Translations under genes and position numbers: made by a program
Notes under the pieces: generated by a model
Seen by the model: only the letters and a program-made list of their open reading frames with translations
Databases searched by the model: none
Told to the model about the DNA's origin: nothing
Assembly (NCBI GenBank): GCA_011037195.1
Contig: JAAEAF010002723.1
Span: forward strand, 1 to 64,000
Direction of reading: 5' to 3'
Source: Triatoma infestans
Lineage: Eukaryota; Arthropoda; Insecta; Hemiptera; Reduviidae
Length of the DNA stretch: 64,000 nucleotides
Shown: positions 1-9,769 of the stretch, in pieces
Layout: every line of letters starts with the position of its first letter
How positions within the stretch are numbered: position 1 is the first letter of the stretch

Positions 1-1199
1 TTTAACGAGTATCCCTGATTTCACCGTGACAGTTTGCTGCAATTTGTGGACATCGATCGTTTTTTTGTTTTGTTTTGTTTTTCATTTGTCGATGAACACA
101 AAATGAAGCAGAACCATCATTGAACAATTCTTATCTATAATCTGTGAACTGATGATGAAATGGGAACACATGAACTACTGGCGGTATTTATTGGCAATTT
201 TTATTTTTAACTGATTTTCTTGAATAAGGGTGTGAAGAGTATATGGGGTAGAGTGATCGAGCGAAGAAATATGATTGTAATTAGCATGATGAATGTAGTA
301 GAATGGTGGTGTATAGTGTTGATTGTTGTGAGTCGCTTTAAGAGTGGTGTGACTAGTTAGAACTCCTGCTTGTTCTACCAGTAGATGCAGAGTAGATGTA
401 CAAACTTGATGAAACTTCCAAGGTTGAAGTTGAATTAGCGCCGGATATTTACTCTTGCAAAGTTTATCCGGCTGGTGTTGAAGTTAAAGCCAATCCGCTA
501 ATACATAATGATGGGCGTGACAGAGGGTGTAATGTTTATTGACATATGATTGGAGGCTACCTAGTGGTGGAGTGGTGGCACCTTAATGCGGTTGCTAATT
601 GAACTATTTTACAGGTTTTGTGTGGTGGATTGGTTCTCACCAAGACATTCTATTAAGAACATAGATACTCAAGCGAGACACACTAAATCTTTTAGGTCTT
701 AGTGTAGATGACTTTCAAGCAATTCCTTCTTTCCATTTAACAACTTTGTAAGTGTACCATTACGAAACCTAGGGAGATTACTTCGTTGAAAATGATGATG
801 TCAGACATTAATAAAAAGTTAATAGTTTTTGAGTTATTTTGTTCACACAATTACTTCATAAAACATTCGATGGGATTTCAAATTATAAAATCTGCACTTT
901 CGCTTTCCCCTTATACCACTAAAACAATTAAAAAAAGAAACATTGCAGTTTACCTCTCGTGAATGTGATCAATGCCTAACGAAAGCGTTTGCAGGTGAAG
1001 TAAAAGCGGAACCGGAAGTCATTTTCTCAACACGAATGGAGAACTATAATTAACTAGCGTTATGAAGAACTGTTTCTACCAAACGGAATCAATTTACGGA
1101 TTTCCAAAGTGAGAAAATATTTGAAAGATTTTAATCTAATGACTTGAATAAGACGATCATAAACATTTAAAAGACGATTTACATGACTGCTACGCTGAC
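1..1199. other. PiT intron 1, no gene seen
   Basis: This is intronic sequence of the minus-strand phosphate transporter whose first coding exon is at 2020-2212. I see no exon, RNA gene or recognisable transposon here. Reading frames on both strands are short and broken by stops. Confidence 0.5.
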
Positions 1200-1690
1200 C
1201 AATGAATGTCGAAGGAAAAATGTTAAATAAAGTGACCAGTTTTAAGTATTTGGGATCCTACCTGCAGTTGGATGGCACTTCTGAATTAGATATAGAGAAG
1301 AGAGTTTATTAATACTAGGAAGGCAATAGGGATGTTAAATTCTATACTATGGGACCGAAAAATCCAAATGAGTATCTAAAGGCACATCTATACAGCAATA
1401 ATACAGATTATCTTGCTGTATGCGACAGAAACCTGGACAATGAGCAGCAAGATTAGATTAGCAAATTAGATTAGCCGCAACGGAAATGGATTTCCGGAGA
1501 CGATCCGCAAGAAAATCCCGAAAAGAGGGGAGGAGGAATTTGGAGATAAGGAAAACCGTCAAGAGAAAGTGCACAGTCTTAGGAGAAATTGAAATAAGAA
1601 AATTAGTATGGTTCGGTCATTTACAAAGAATGCCAGAAAGCATAATGAAATCATGACTGGTCTCTACTAGTGCAAGCAAGATGCACTGGA
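1200..1690 (+). pseudogene. RTE-like LINE reverse transcriptase C-terminal remnant
   Basis: Conceptual translation, with frame changes and stops, gives a stretch resembling the region after the palm of RTE/craniofacial-development-protein-2-like LINE reverse transcriptases. It has FKYLGSYLQLDGT, then KAIGMLNSILWDRK, an AxETWTM motif (Y-A-T-E-T-W) and further on IEIRKLVWFGHLQRMP. These blocks come in the order known for the thumb and C-terminus of such proteins. Several stops and at least two frameshifts make it dead. It lies in intron 1 of the phosphate transporter, antisense to that gene. The family is inferred from remembered motifs; the clade is less sure than the LINE assignment. Confidence 0.7.
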
Positions 1691-1774
1691 CGGGCTATCT
1701 TGGAAGAATAATGTTGACTCGTTACACTAAGGTATTAATTATCGTTGGTTAAATGTACAGCTTCCTAATGATGA

Positions 1775-1940
1775 TGATTCTGGTATTTTATCCGTCGTAG
1801 CATGCATATTCATTTTCTTGCTGACCGGTTTCGGATTTTCATCCATCGTCAGAGCAAATTCACCAAGTTCGTGTAGAAAGTTCATTTCAACGTAATGTTT
1901 CTGTTACTTGTTACTCACACTTGTTGGTAACTTGAATAAG
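1775..1940 (-). repeat. HH1 hammerhead-bearing element, single copy
   Basis: This is one copy of a short dispersed element also found at 35640-35950, 46975-47135, 47655-47770 and 49365-49670. The shared body runs from a CACACTTGTTGG-type end through the ribozyme core to GCATGCTACGACGGATAAA. No convincing coding potential is present. It sits in intron 1 of the phosphate transporter, on the same strand as that gene. Confidence 0.7.
1817..1858 (-). ncRNA. Type I hammerhead ribozyme motif, apparently intact
   Basis: Read on the minus strand, the core is CUGACGA, one U, a 4-bp stem II (GGAU/AUCC) capped by GAAA, the conserved GAAA, then CCG and the GUC cleavage triplet. Stem I forms from TTGCT before the core and AGCAA after the cleavage site, five Watson-Crick pairs plus a possible G-U. 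All invariant core bases are present. Stem III is reduced to the palindrome ACCGGU, so efficient cleavage would probably need two molecules paired through it, as known for minimal hammerheads. It lies about 160 nt inside intron 1 of the PiT gene, in sense orientation. Confidence 0.75.
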
Positions 1941-2019
1941 TCCCACACAGCATACAGTATATCATAAAAATTATAACTAGATTACAAACATATTTATAAA
2001 AAAAAGAAAAGAGACTTAC

Positions 2020-2212
2020 CAATCAACAGCGCTCCAGCCATTTCAAAGATAGTGGCCAAAATGCAAGCAAGTTTAACCGTTAACACTTTAGACCCGACAG
2101 AAGTTCCAAATGAATTTGCCACATCATTCGCACCGATACCAAATGCCAATATAAACGCGACAATAAAACTGACAATCACCAACCATAATGCTTCATTTGC
2201 AAAAGCTTCCAT
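2020..2212 (-). CDS. PiT/SLC20 sodium-dependent phosphate transporter, first coding exon
   Basis: This exon encodes the N-terminus of an SLC20 (PiT, PHO4 family) inorganic phosphate cotransporter, a multi-pass plasma-membrane protein that imports phosphate with sodium. The 64 visible residues start [10 protein letters not shown], contain a first membrane segment (about residues 9-27) and then the family signature [16 protein letters not shown]. In that signature the Gly-Ala-Asn-Asp-Val-Ala-Asn core is the best-conserved motif of the family and contributes to substrate binding. A second hydrophobic segment (about residues 46-64) is cut by the splice donor. The exon ends in phase 1 at a consensus GTAAGT donor (rev. 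comp. of 2014-2019). The ATG at 2212 gives the usual short extracellular N-terminus. The rest of the gene must lie left of the window. Family is certain; paralogue is not. Confidence 0.93.
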
Positions 2213-2690
2213 TCTTCTTCTCTCTATTGGACTTTTATAAATTATTATAATTTATATTTTTTTTTAAATCTTCTTTCTCTTCCTTTATCTTCTGCTCTCT
2301 CTCGCTCTCTCACTGTGTTGCGCGTGTTCTTGCACTTTTTTTAAAAAATTATTTTAGAAATAAAAACAGAAAAACCAATTATTTAACAGTCCCCTATAGC
2401 CCCCAAAAATTTTCTTTTATTAAACAAAATAAATCTATTTATTTCTCTCTTTTATTCAATTTTTATAATTATTTCACCGATTCAAAACAATTTTTTTTAA
2501 ATTAAAAACCGGTCGCAAAAAATTTTGGAGAAAATATTACCGTTATTTTTTTTTATTATCAACCAATCGTATTTACGCAAACAAAATTTTATAAAGAAAA
2601 TACTTAATACTATCACAGCCAATAAAAACTTATTTTATAAAAATACCTGAGTTTTTTTTTTTATTATTTTATTAATAATAATAATAATAA
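2213..2690. other. 5' flank of the PiT gene, no motif assigned
   Basis: AT-rich sequence upstream of the PiT start codon, ending in a (TAA)n run near 2670-2692. It should hold the 5' UTR and perhaps the promoter, but I could not identify a TATA box or initiator with confidence. A CT-rich stretch at about 2270-2312 is the only compositional feature. Confidence 0.35.
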
Positions 2691-2972
2691 TAAATATACT
2701 TTTGAAAGGAAACAAAATTGTTTATAGTAGATATATTTGTTAAAATTCAGTCAATTGTCTTTTCTTGACGTGCGCTTGCACGTGAATATGATGCCTGATA
2801 TTGGCCATTTGGAGGTGAACCTCTCTTTTGAAGAGGGGCTTCTTGAAGGTTTCTTTTGACGGATTTCAAAAAAATTTGGTTGGAAGAGATGTTCTTCTTT
2901 GTTTTAAGTAAAAACAAAGTTTTCTTTTGTTTGCCTTCTTTTTCTTCTTTTTTTTATTGAATTTAAAGGCTG

Positions 2973-3066
2973 TTAAGTTTCGGTTTTTTTCTCTTTATTA
3001 GAGCGGATATGGCAGTAAATTTTATCCGCTGGCTTCTTCAAGTCTTCTTCGTCTAGGATTTCAAAC
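2973..3066 (-). CDS. Possible 3'-terminal exon of an unknown gene
   Basis: On the minus strand a canonical-looking acceptor (T-rich tract followed by GTTAACAG) precedes an open stretch. It reads FEILDEEDLKKPADK and continues with IYCHIRSNKEKKTET to a TAA stop. A polyadenylation-like AATAAA lies about 15 nt after the stop, at 2953-2958. The translation is hydrophilic and not low-complexity, so it could be the last exon of a gene lying to the right, just upstream of PiT on the same strand. I do not recognise the protein, and 30 codons could arise by chance. Confidence 0.27.
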
Positions 3067-3069
3067 CTG

Positions 3070-3339
3070 TTAACAAACAATAAAAAATTCTATTTTAGTA
3101 TACAAAAATAAATATTACAATAGTCATAAATGTAATAGAATAAATATCGCACTCTGTAAAAGTACTTGAGATTACACACGCATACCTTTAAATACTCTTA
3201 GCCTTCTCTGTTTATGGCCTACCAACTTTATGGACGAATGGGCTACAACTTTGTGGACCAAGAGCTAGAAAAAAATTGTATAAAGCCCAACGAAAATCTT
3301 TGGCTTTTAGTCAGTCAATTAAAATAATCAACACTTGTA
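3070..3339. other. Intergenic, nothing recognised
   Basis: AT-rich sequence without a supported exon, RNA gene or named repeat. Confidence 0.4.
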
Positions 3340-3740
3340 GAGTCAAGTAACAACATTCAGGAGTTTACACCGTAACCTCTCTAAAGAGTTAATCAAAAAA
3401 CTGCTTTAACAAGCGTTTCAACTGTTTCCACTCAGCTCTCTGCCCAAGGCCCCTTATTTTACAGACCAAAGAGTTTCACCAAACTGGCCAGACTAGCTAA
3501 TGACCGTTTGAACATACAAGAGTTCTAAAGTTGACTATACCGCTCAACAAGCTACCATTCTTCAATTACCAGCCAGCATCATCATTCTGTGCTCAGTCAC
3601 TAGTGCCCTATATACTCTTTTCTTCTTACAAAGTATGTTACACTGTATATGTAGTGCAATGTAGTGAGTTGTGCTTATCATTTACACCACATCACCAACA
3701 TTCACTACATAAGGGAGCAAAAAGCTTATTTTAGTAGGAT
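3340..3740 (+). repeat. LTR-like dispersed repeat, related to 57960-58330
   Basis: Blocks of this segment resemble 57960-58330 in the same order: a GAGTTA start, a CTCTCTG-rich part, a GAGTTTCACCAA-type block, then a TATA-like CCCTATATACTC. The TATA-like box and CT-rich surroundings suggest an LTR or a promoter-bearing repeat. I see no coding region or target duplication, so the class is open. Confidence 0.33.
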
Positions 3741-3889
3741 GTCTAATTAAATGTTAACTTGCGCCTTTTGCGTAGCTATGTTTTTCGAAGCTCCTTCAAG
3801 AATGCGAATCATGGATACTGAATTCAGAATATAGACCAACCAACAAACAGTTAATGCTGGATGAATTAACTGTAAAATATTAGTAAGAA

Positions 3890-3926
3890 AAAAAAAATCT
3901 GGTGTGAAACACTCACAATATGTAGT
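3890..3926 (+). repeat. Family A start, isolated stub
   Basis: An A-run is followed by TCTGGTGTGAAACACTCAC, the conserved outer end of family A, and then unrelated sequence. Only the terminus of the element remains. Confidence 0.6.
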
Positions 3927-4029
3927 TAATACAAATATAAAATTGACACAATTGATATATTATCACTTGGCACTAATATAAATATAGAGGGGTTTTTAAA
4001 AGTATTTGTACCCAAGACAGATAATACGT

Positions 4030-4112
4030 AGTTGAAGTGATTACACTGAAGTCCAGAAGAGGGCGCCCCAATAACATGGATCGAACCTGTGAGAATTCAA
4101 CGTCCAGTGGCG
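4030..4112 (+). repeat. Short GGCGCC dispersed repeat
   Basis: The block GTGATTACACTGAAGTCCAG, followed by an AGAGGGCGCC-AATAAC segment, recurs with substitutions at 43738-43792 and, in reverse, at about 8378-8425. There is no coding sequence. The element is short and of unknown class. Confidence 0.45.
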
Positions 4113-4205
4113 AGCATATTTTCTGTAAAGCACACAATCTGTTATCTGTAGGTTGAAGGAAGGACTGAAGGTAGGTTTCTTCACTGGGTCACAATTATTA
4201 TTATT

Positions 4206-4346
4206 GTAGTTTGGGTGCCTAATGGCGCGGGACCTAAGCCTATGTGGCCTTTATCCCCCCGGATACCCCCCTATCCCCTTAATAAATCTCCCCCGGTAGC
4301 TTACCGGTTAATCTACAGTATCCCACTGTGTCACAAACTCTATAAA
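4206..4346 (-). mobile_element. LINE-A 3' tip
   Basis: This segment matches the 3' end of the LINE at 37961-38547 almost base for base, sharing GGTGCCTAATGGCGCGGGAC and the CCCCGGTA-ACTTACCGG block in the same order. It is a heavily 5'-truncated insertion on the minus strand. Sequence to the right (4347-4720) is not clearly part of the same LINE. Confidence 0.7.
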
Positions 4347-4721
4347 AGAAAGTCTGACCATGATCTTGCCGCCATCAGGTACAGAATCTCCTTTAAACCA
4401 CAAAACGCCTAGCAGCTGGGAATCCAACCAGATGGCTGAAAGCTGTCCATAAAGACAAAAGCAACATCTCCTCATTAACCCTGTCCAGAATCCCAATAAG
4501 CATCTTAAGAGTGCCGACAACCACAGAGTGTATAAGGCTGTCCATGCCGGGAAGATCGACAGAAATATGCCTAAAGATATGCCATCAATAGGATCAGGAA
4601 CAATGAAGGGAAGAGATGCGCCTAATCTTAGCCAAGCAAATAGTGCGAGAGTTTCATTCCAGATTTGTATGTAGATGTAGATTATTGTAGGGGGACTATC
4701 GCACTGCGACACAGTTCTCTA
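4347..4721 (-). other. Unassigned, open minus frame without recognised domain
   Basis: A minus-strand reading frame of 134 codons (4308-4712) spans this stretch but is mostly hydrophobic and cysteine/tryptophan-rich in a way unlike a conserved domain. It overlaps the LINE-A tip at one end. It may be decayed LINE coding sequence read in the wrong frame. Confidence 0.25.
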
Positions 4722-4850
4722 AAACACTGCTCATCACCGTACAGTGAGTTGTAGAGGCTCCTTCGACGCAGATGCTGCATTCGACGAACCCGGGACCCCC
4801 TCGTTGCCAGTCCAGCGTGCTACCACTGAGCTAATCCCTTCCTTCTTCCT
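4722..4850 (-). mobile_element. SINE-1 (tRNA-derived), minus copy
   Basis: On the minus strand the head has a box A-like TTAGCTCAGTGG and, about 35 nt later, a box B-like GGGTTCGTCG. Both are parts of a tRNA-type internal Pol III promoter. The body (GGAGCCTC, then GGTGATGAGCAGTG) matches the other SINE-1 copies at 22827-23065 and 53866-54010. Confidence 0.65.
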
Positions 4851-5456
4851 TGGCTTACGCCAATTAACTAGAGACGGAGATCCTAGTTTGTGTCCTGTTC
4901 TGACGAAGTGCATAGAGTCTTGAGCTGTGGTAACTCGTGGGGTCGCTACACCCCATGTAGCTGTATGCAAAAGATACCCCTTGGAGCAGATTTGTATATA
5001 AGATATGTTTTCATCTCAAAACAATTTTAATAATGTACAATGGAGCGTCACCAATGGGTGATAACTCCCACACGTATACACTTGTTTACATATTTACTAG
5101 TTGTAGGAGCATTGCTTTTACATTGTAAATTTCATATAAATAAATGAAATAATGTACAAAGTTATTAGAATCCTTATTGAGTCTAAACCAGACCTCTAAA
5201 TCCACCTCCTCATTCTCCGAGACGGGACATAACCAGGTACCCAGAATACAACAATAATAAGAGCATTGCTCTCTTCCGGTCTTTTAGAATAACTATTGTC
5301 AAAAATCCTCAAGTAACAATGAAATATAAAAAGATTTCAAGTTTTTGAATCACAAATTCATTAAAAAAAAAAAAAAAATATTATATATATATATATATAG
5401 AAGATGAAATTATTTGCCAATTGTAGGATATCTTAAAATAAAAATTCCTAGTAAAA
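4851..5456. other. No gene recognised
   Basis: Sequence without a supported exon. It contains an A-run followed by an (AT)n tract at about 5364-5398. Confidence 0.4.
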
Positions 5457-5756
5457 CTAACTGAAAATCTCAAACATCGCATTACTTCCTGTTACTTTCC
5501 CTTGAAAGGAAATACAAATAAATAAATAATTAATAAAATAAGAGATAACTCTGAATGTAAGTGTTATAAACATCAAAATGATATATATCTGGCAGTGAAC
5601 ATATTCCCCCACCCCATCCAAAACTAGGTCATAACCTTGGTCCTGATCGGTGATTTTCCTAGGAATGTCTGTCGGCAAATCTGTCACATACTCTGTCCTC
5701 CGCTCATTTATCAAACTAATGAACATGTTATTTAGCTTACAATCGAACTTTCTCAA
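5457..5756 (-). other. Unrecognised open reading frame
   Basis: The minus strand is open for about 100 codons. The first half reads like real protein (for example RRTEYVTDLPTDIPRK and DQDQGYDLVLDGVGEYVH). The middle is a hydrophobic, AT-driven run that ends in a CT-rich tract plus CAAG, which could be a splice acceptor at about 5501-5505. If so, the last 14 codons would be a separate exon. No donor fits cleanly after the first half, and I recognise no domain. It could be part of an unrelated retroelement. Confidence 0.25.
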
Positions 5757-6570
5757 TCTTTTTAACCAACCATCAAAGAGCCCCTTCCACTTTACTTTTT
5801 GAAATAATTTTCAAATCTTATGTTTCTGTTCTGAGGATGATCGCTGCTGCGGACATTTCATGAATCAACCTGGTCTAAGTATGAAAAATTGTCATTATTG
5901 TCAACATTTTCAGCTAAAAACTATAATATCATAGAAAAGTTTCGGTAAACTACTAATAATTCTTATTATTGTACAGAACAATAAAATTAAAAAAAAAAAC
6001 CTAGAATAGAAGTGTTATAAATAAAATATTTAAAAATGAAGATTTGTAGTTTAACAAACCTATTCAACAAACACTATGTATATAAAATTTGTTTGAACTA
6101 TTGCCAAAAATGCAATTACACAAAAAAGACAAATTGTTTGTAATGATGAACATAAAAACAGCTGGAAATAAACTTTACAGGTAAAAATTTGGATTTAAAA
6201 TATTTTTATGCAGACTTTATCAGAGTACAACTCTTAACATTTTATCATGTTCAGAGGGAGAATGGCTTAAAATAAATAAAATTAAATTCTCTTATGAAGA
6301 GTAAACTAGAAGACAAAATTAATATTTGGATAATGAATCTAATTCTTTTAATAGCAATGGTAAACTTCAACCCTGACACAAATAAAATAAAAAATTATAT
6401 ATAAGATATTATTTGGTCGCTTCACCACTACCGGACTTTATACACACACACCGGTGTCTTTTATAGTACGGGCTATTATTAAATATAATGTGTATATAGT
6501 GCAAGCAACAAGAATTTCTATTATTATCACAACTTATTTAGTACGTCTATTATTGTTACAACATAGATTT
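5757..6570. other. No gene recognised
   Basis: AT-rich sequence with many short homopolymer runs. No exon, RNA gene or named repeat could be supported. Confidence 0.4.
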
Positions 6571-7545
6571 ATGTACGCAACATTTTTCTCACTCCAGTTC
6601 TTAAAATCATAATTGACAAATTTTATAGTTAGTGTACCAAATTTAATGAAATTCGACGAAAACTGTAAAAGCGCACTTCCGGTTTTACTAATTTTCTTGA
6701 AACTCGGAATTTTGGCCATCTATTCATTTCTAATTAATTTCGTTTGGATGATAGAATTGTATACTCGTATATAATCAACTATGATAGCACTTTAGAAAAA
6801 AACATAACCCCACCACTACCCTAAAAGTGCCCTTAAATAAATTTTCCCAAAGAAATGTTTTAAATAAAAGTTGTACATTTTTATATATGTAGTTTATATA
6901 TGATGTTTCAAGAAAATCAACGGAGCCATTTTTGAGAAAATCGCGAAAAAGTTAAAAAAATTATTTAGTCTAAAGTGGTAAAGTAAACGCACTTCCGGTC
7001 ATCCGATTTTTTTTTTTCAAACTCTCAGGATTTCATCAAGATATTTAATTCTAATTAACATTATTTAGATGACAGAATTGTCTAATAAACTGAAATACCA
7101 CTTTAGAGGTAGCCGTAACCCCCACCCCTAAAAAGCACCCTTAAATAAATTTTTCCAGAGAAATGTTTCAAATAAAAGTTGTAGCTCTTTGTATGTGTAG
7201 TTTATGTATGTAGTTTGAAGAAAATCGTTGAAGTCATTTTTCAGAAAATTGCAATAAAAAGTAAAAAAACGAACTAGTAAAGTGGTAATTCCGGTTGAGG
7301 AATTTTTACAGATAACGTACTGTCAGATCCCATGGTGATACCTAAACGGAATATCAAGTTTCAACTTTCTACAGGTTTATATACATACATACATATTGAC
7401 ACATACACACACTGACCCTTTGCTAAAAATCACTTTATTGGACTCAGGGGACCTCAAAACGGATATTTCCGGTGAAAACTCGATAATCGAAAATTTGACA
7501 CGATTATAAAATACTTCCTCTTACTAGGAGTAAGAGAAAGTAAAA
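6571..7545 (+). mobile_element. Family A copy, near full length
   Basis: The copy starts near the TTTCTCACTCCAG motif and carries CTTCCGGT-type unit starts at about 6676, 6991 and 7287, a degenerate CATACA/CACA tract at 7382-7412 and the end hairpin. The hairpin is CTCTTACT (7518-7525), loop AGG, AGTAAGAG (7529-7536), followed by AAAGTAA. It has no open reading frame of note. Confidence 0.8.
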
Positions 7546-8569
7546 ATAGTAGGAGTTAATCATTTATACCTGAACAAACTTGTCTGGAAGCCCCCCCTGT
7601 TAAAACCAACAAAACTTATACAATTTAAATTTAAATTTAACGGATAGTACCCCCCCCCCCGCCAAACACTGTCTAAAATCAAGTTTGTTTGGAAAAGTGA
7701 TACGCCTTTTTACCTGTGCAGTTAATATTCAAGAATTAACAATACAATTGAATCCGATGAAAATTCAATGCAGAAAATTGGACAGGATCGCAATAATAAC
7801 TCTTACAGCGCCAGCCATCTTAAAAAAAAAAAAAATAGAAATAATACACTCGCAAAAAATAAAAAATTAATAATGCCGCTTCTAACTGAGTTCTGGGAAA
7901 ACTCGGAACACATACGTCCTTCATTCTAGCCCAACCATTACCAAGAAATGCAATAGTAATTTAGTTGATATGTTAGCCAAACAGATATGGTATTATTTTT
8001 AATACATAAATCAGTTTTACTTTGTGTTATAGTTCTGTTTATACAAAATGACATAAAAGATAAAACTGACTAACTGGCAAATAATAATAAAAAATTAGAT
8101 GGTTTATTTAAAAATCTGTTATTTATTTAAAAAAAAAAAACACGTTAATTCTAAAGATATAATTTACTATTATTAGGTCTCTCATTTAGTGAAGATGTGC
8201 AATCTTGTGGTTTTATTTTGGGAGGGAAGGGGGCACGCACATCTGTTGACTATTAGTTTGGTTTTCTGTTTCTTCATTTTGGACGGTCATTTAAGAATAC
8301 TGAAAATAATAAACAGTAGGAACAGCAGTTCTATGGAATTTCTATAGCATTAATTTCATATATTATGTGAGATTGTGATTCAATGTTATTGGCGCCCTCT
8401 CCAGGAATGCAATGTAATTTTTGCTTGTGCTACCGAACTGGGTAGATACTTGTCCCCCCCCATCACTGTACCTCTATATTTATTTTAGGACAAACGAAAA
8501 AAATTAGAAATTTCAAGAAAGATCGGGCATTCAATTTATAATTATATTAACAAGGAAGTAGGTAAGTAA
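7546..8569. other. No gene recognised
   Basis: AT-rich spacer with a C-run at 7651-7660 and several A-runs. A reversed copy of the short GGCGCC repeat lies at about 8378-8425. No exon is supported. Confidence 0.4.
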
Positions 8570-8570
8570 A

Positions 8571-8704
8571 AGTCGTGTAAGTATTTCAAACCAGATTATT
8601 TTTTTACTAAGTATTGTAATCGTGTCAAATTTTCAATATCGAGTTTTCCCGGAAATATCCATTTTGAGGTCCCCTGAGTCCAAAAAAGTGATTTTTAGAA
8701 AAGG

Positions 8705-8754
<50 letters not shown>

Positions 8755-9450
8755 TGAACAGCATAGCCAAAAACAAACCGTAAAACGATAAACCGTAGAA
8801 AGTTGAAACTTGATATTCCGTTTAGGTATCATTATGGGATCTGACATTACGTTATCTGTCAAAATTCCTCAACCGGAACTACCACTTTACTAGCTGTTTT
8901 CTTTACGTTTTTGCGATTTTCTTAAAAATGGATCCGACGATTTTCTTCAAACTTGGTGTACCAACTATATATACAAATAGCTACAACTTTTATTTGAAAC
9001 ATTTCTCCGGGAAAATTCATTTAAGGGCACTTCCGGGGGAGGGTGGGGTTAGGTTTTCATCTAAAGTGCTATTTCAGTTTATTAGACAATTCTGCCTTCT
9101 TAATAATGTTAATTAGAATTAAATATGTTGTTGAAATTCCGAGTTTGAAAAAAATCGGATAACCGGAAGTGAGTGACTTTTATTTAATACATTTCACTGG
9201 GAAAATTCATTTAAGGGCAGTTTTAGGGGAAAGGTGGGGTTATGTTTTTCTCTAAAGTGCTATCACAGTTGATTATACAATTCTATCATCCACACAAAAT
9301 TAATTAATTAGAAATAAATAGATGGCCAAAATTCCGAGTTTCAAGAAAATTAGTAAAACCGGAAGTGCGCTTTTATTGGACAGTTTTTTCAGTTTTCAAC
9401 GAATTTCATTAAATTTGGTACACAAACTATAAATTTTGTGAAAATTTCGA
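8571..9450 (-). mobile_element. Family A copy, reversed, with (GT)n core
   Basis: Read on the minus strand, this runs from the GACAAATT-like first unit to the ACCGGAAAT-rich end. A long (GT)n tract at 8706-8748 corresponds to the (CA)n of other copies. At 8571-8606 a reversed outer start (TTTCAAACCAGATT) sits directly against the other end, so two family A termini are joined head to tail. Confidence 0.78.
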
Positions 9451-9769
9451 CTTGATTCCAATAATTCACAGTAGTAGTAAGTGAAAGAGAAAAAAAGTCT
9501 AATGCGGTAATATTTCCAAGAGCGCTAATTAAGAGGAAGGGATATTTCTATGGAACATAGAACATTAATTATCCAAAAGAAAATAAAAAAGAGTGGAAAG
9601 AGCAATACTATTTTTAGATACATCAAAGTCAGCAGTTTTTATCTCTCCTTTTTTAGATTTGGTTACAAACAGGATCCATGGAAGTAGAGTGCGAACTACC
9701 CGGCCAATACAATACTTCATTATGGGCAAGACTTTTTATTTTTGTTTCAACTTTGTTGGTGTTTTGTGT

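Noticed and set aside
2052..2240. Plus-strand ORF across the PiT exon
   Set aside because: It is the antisense shadow of the PiT first exon, which has a family signature and a splice donor on the minus strand.
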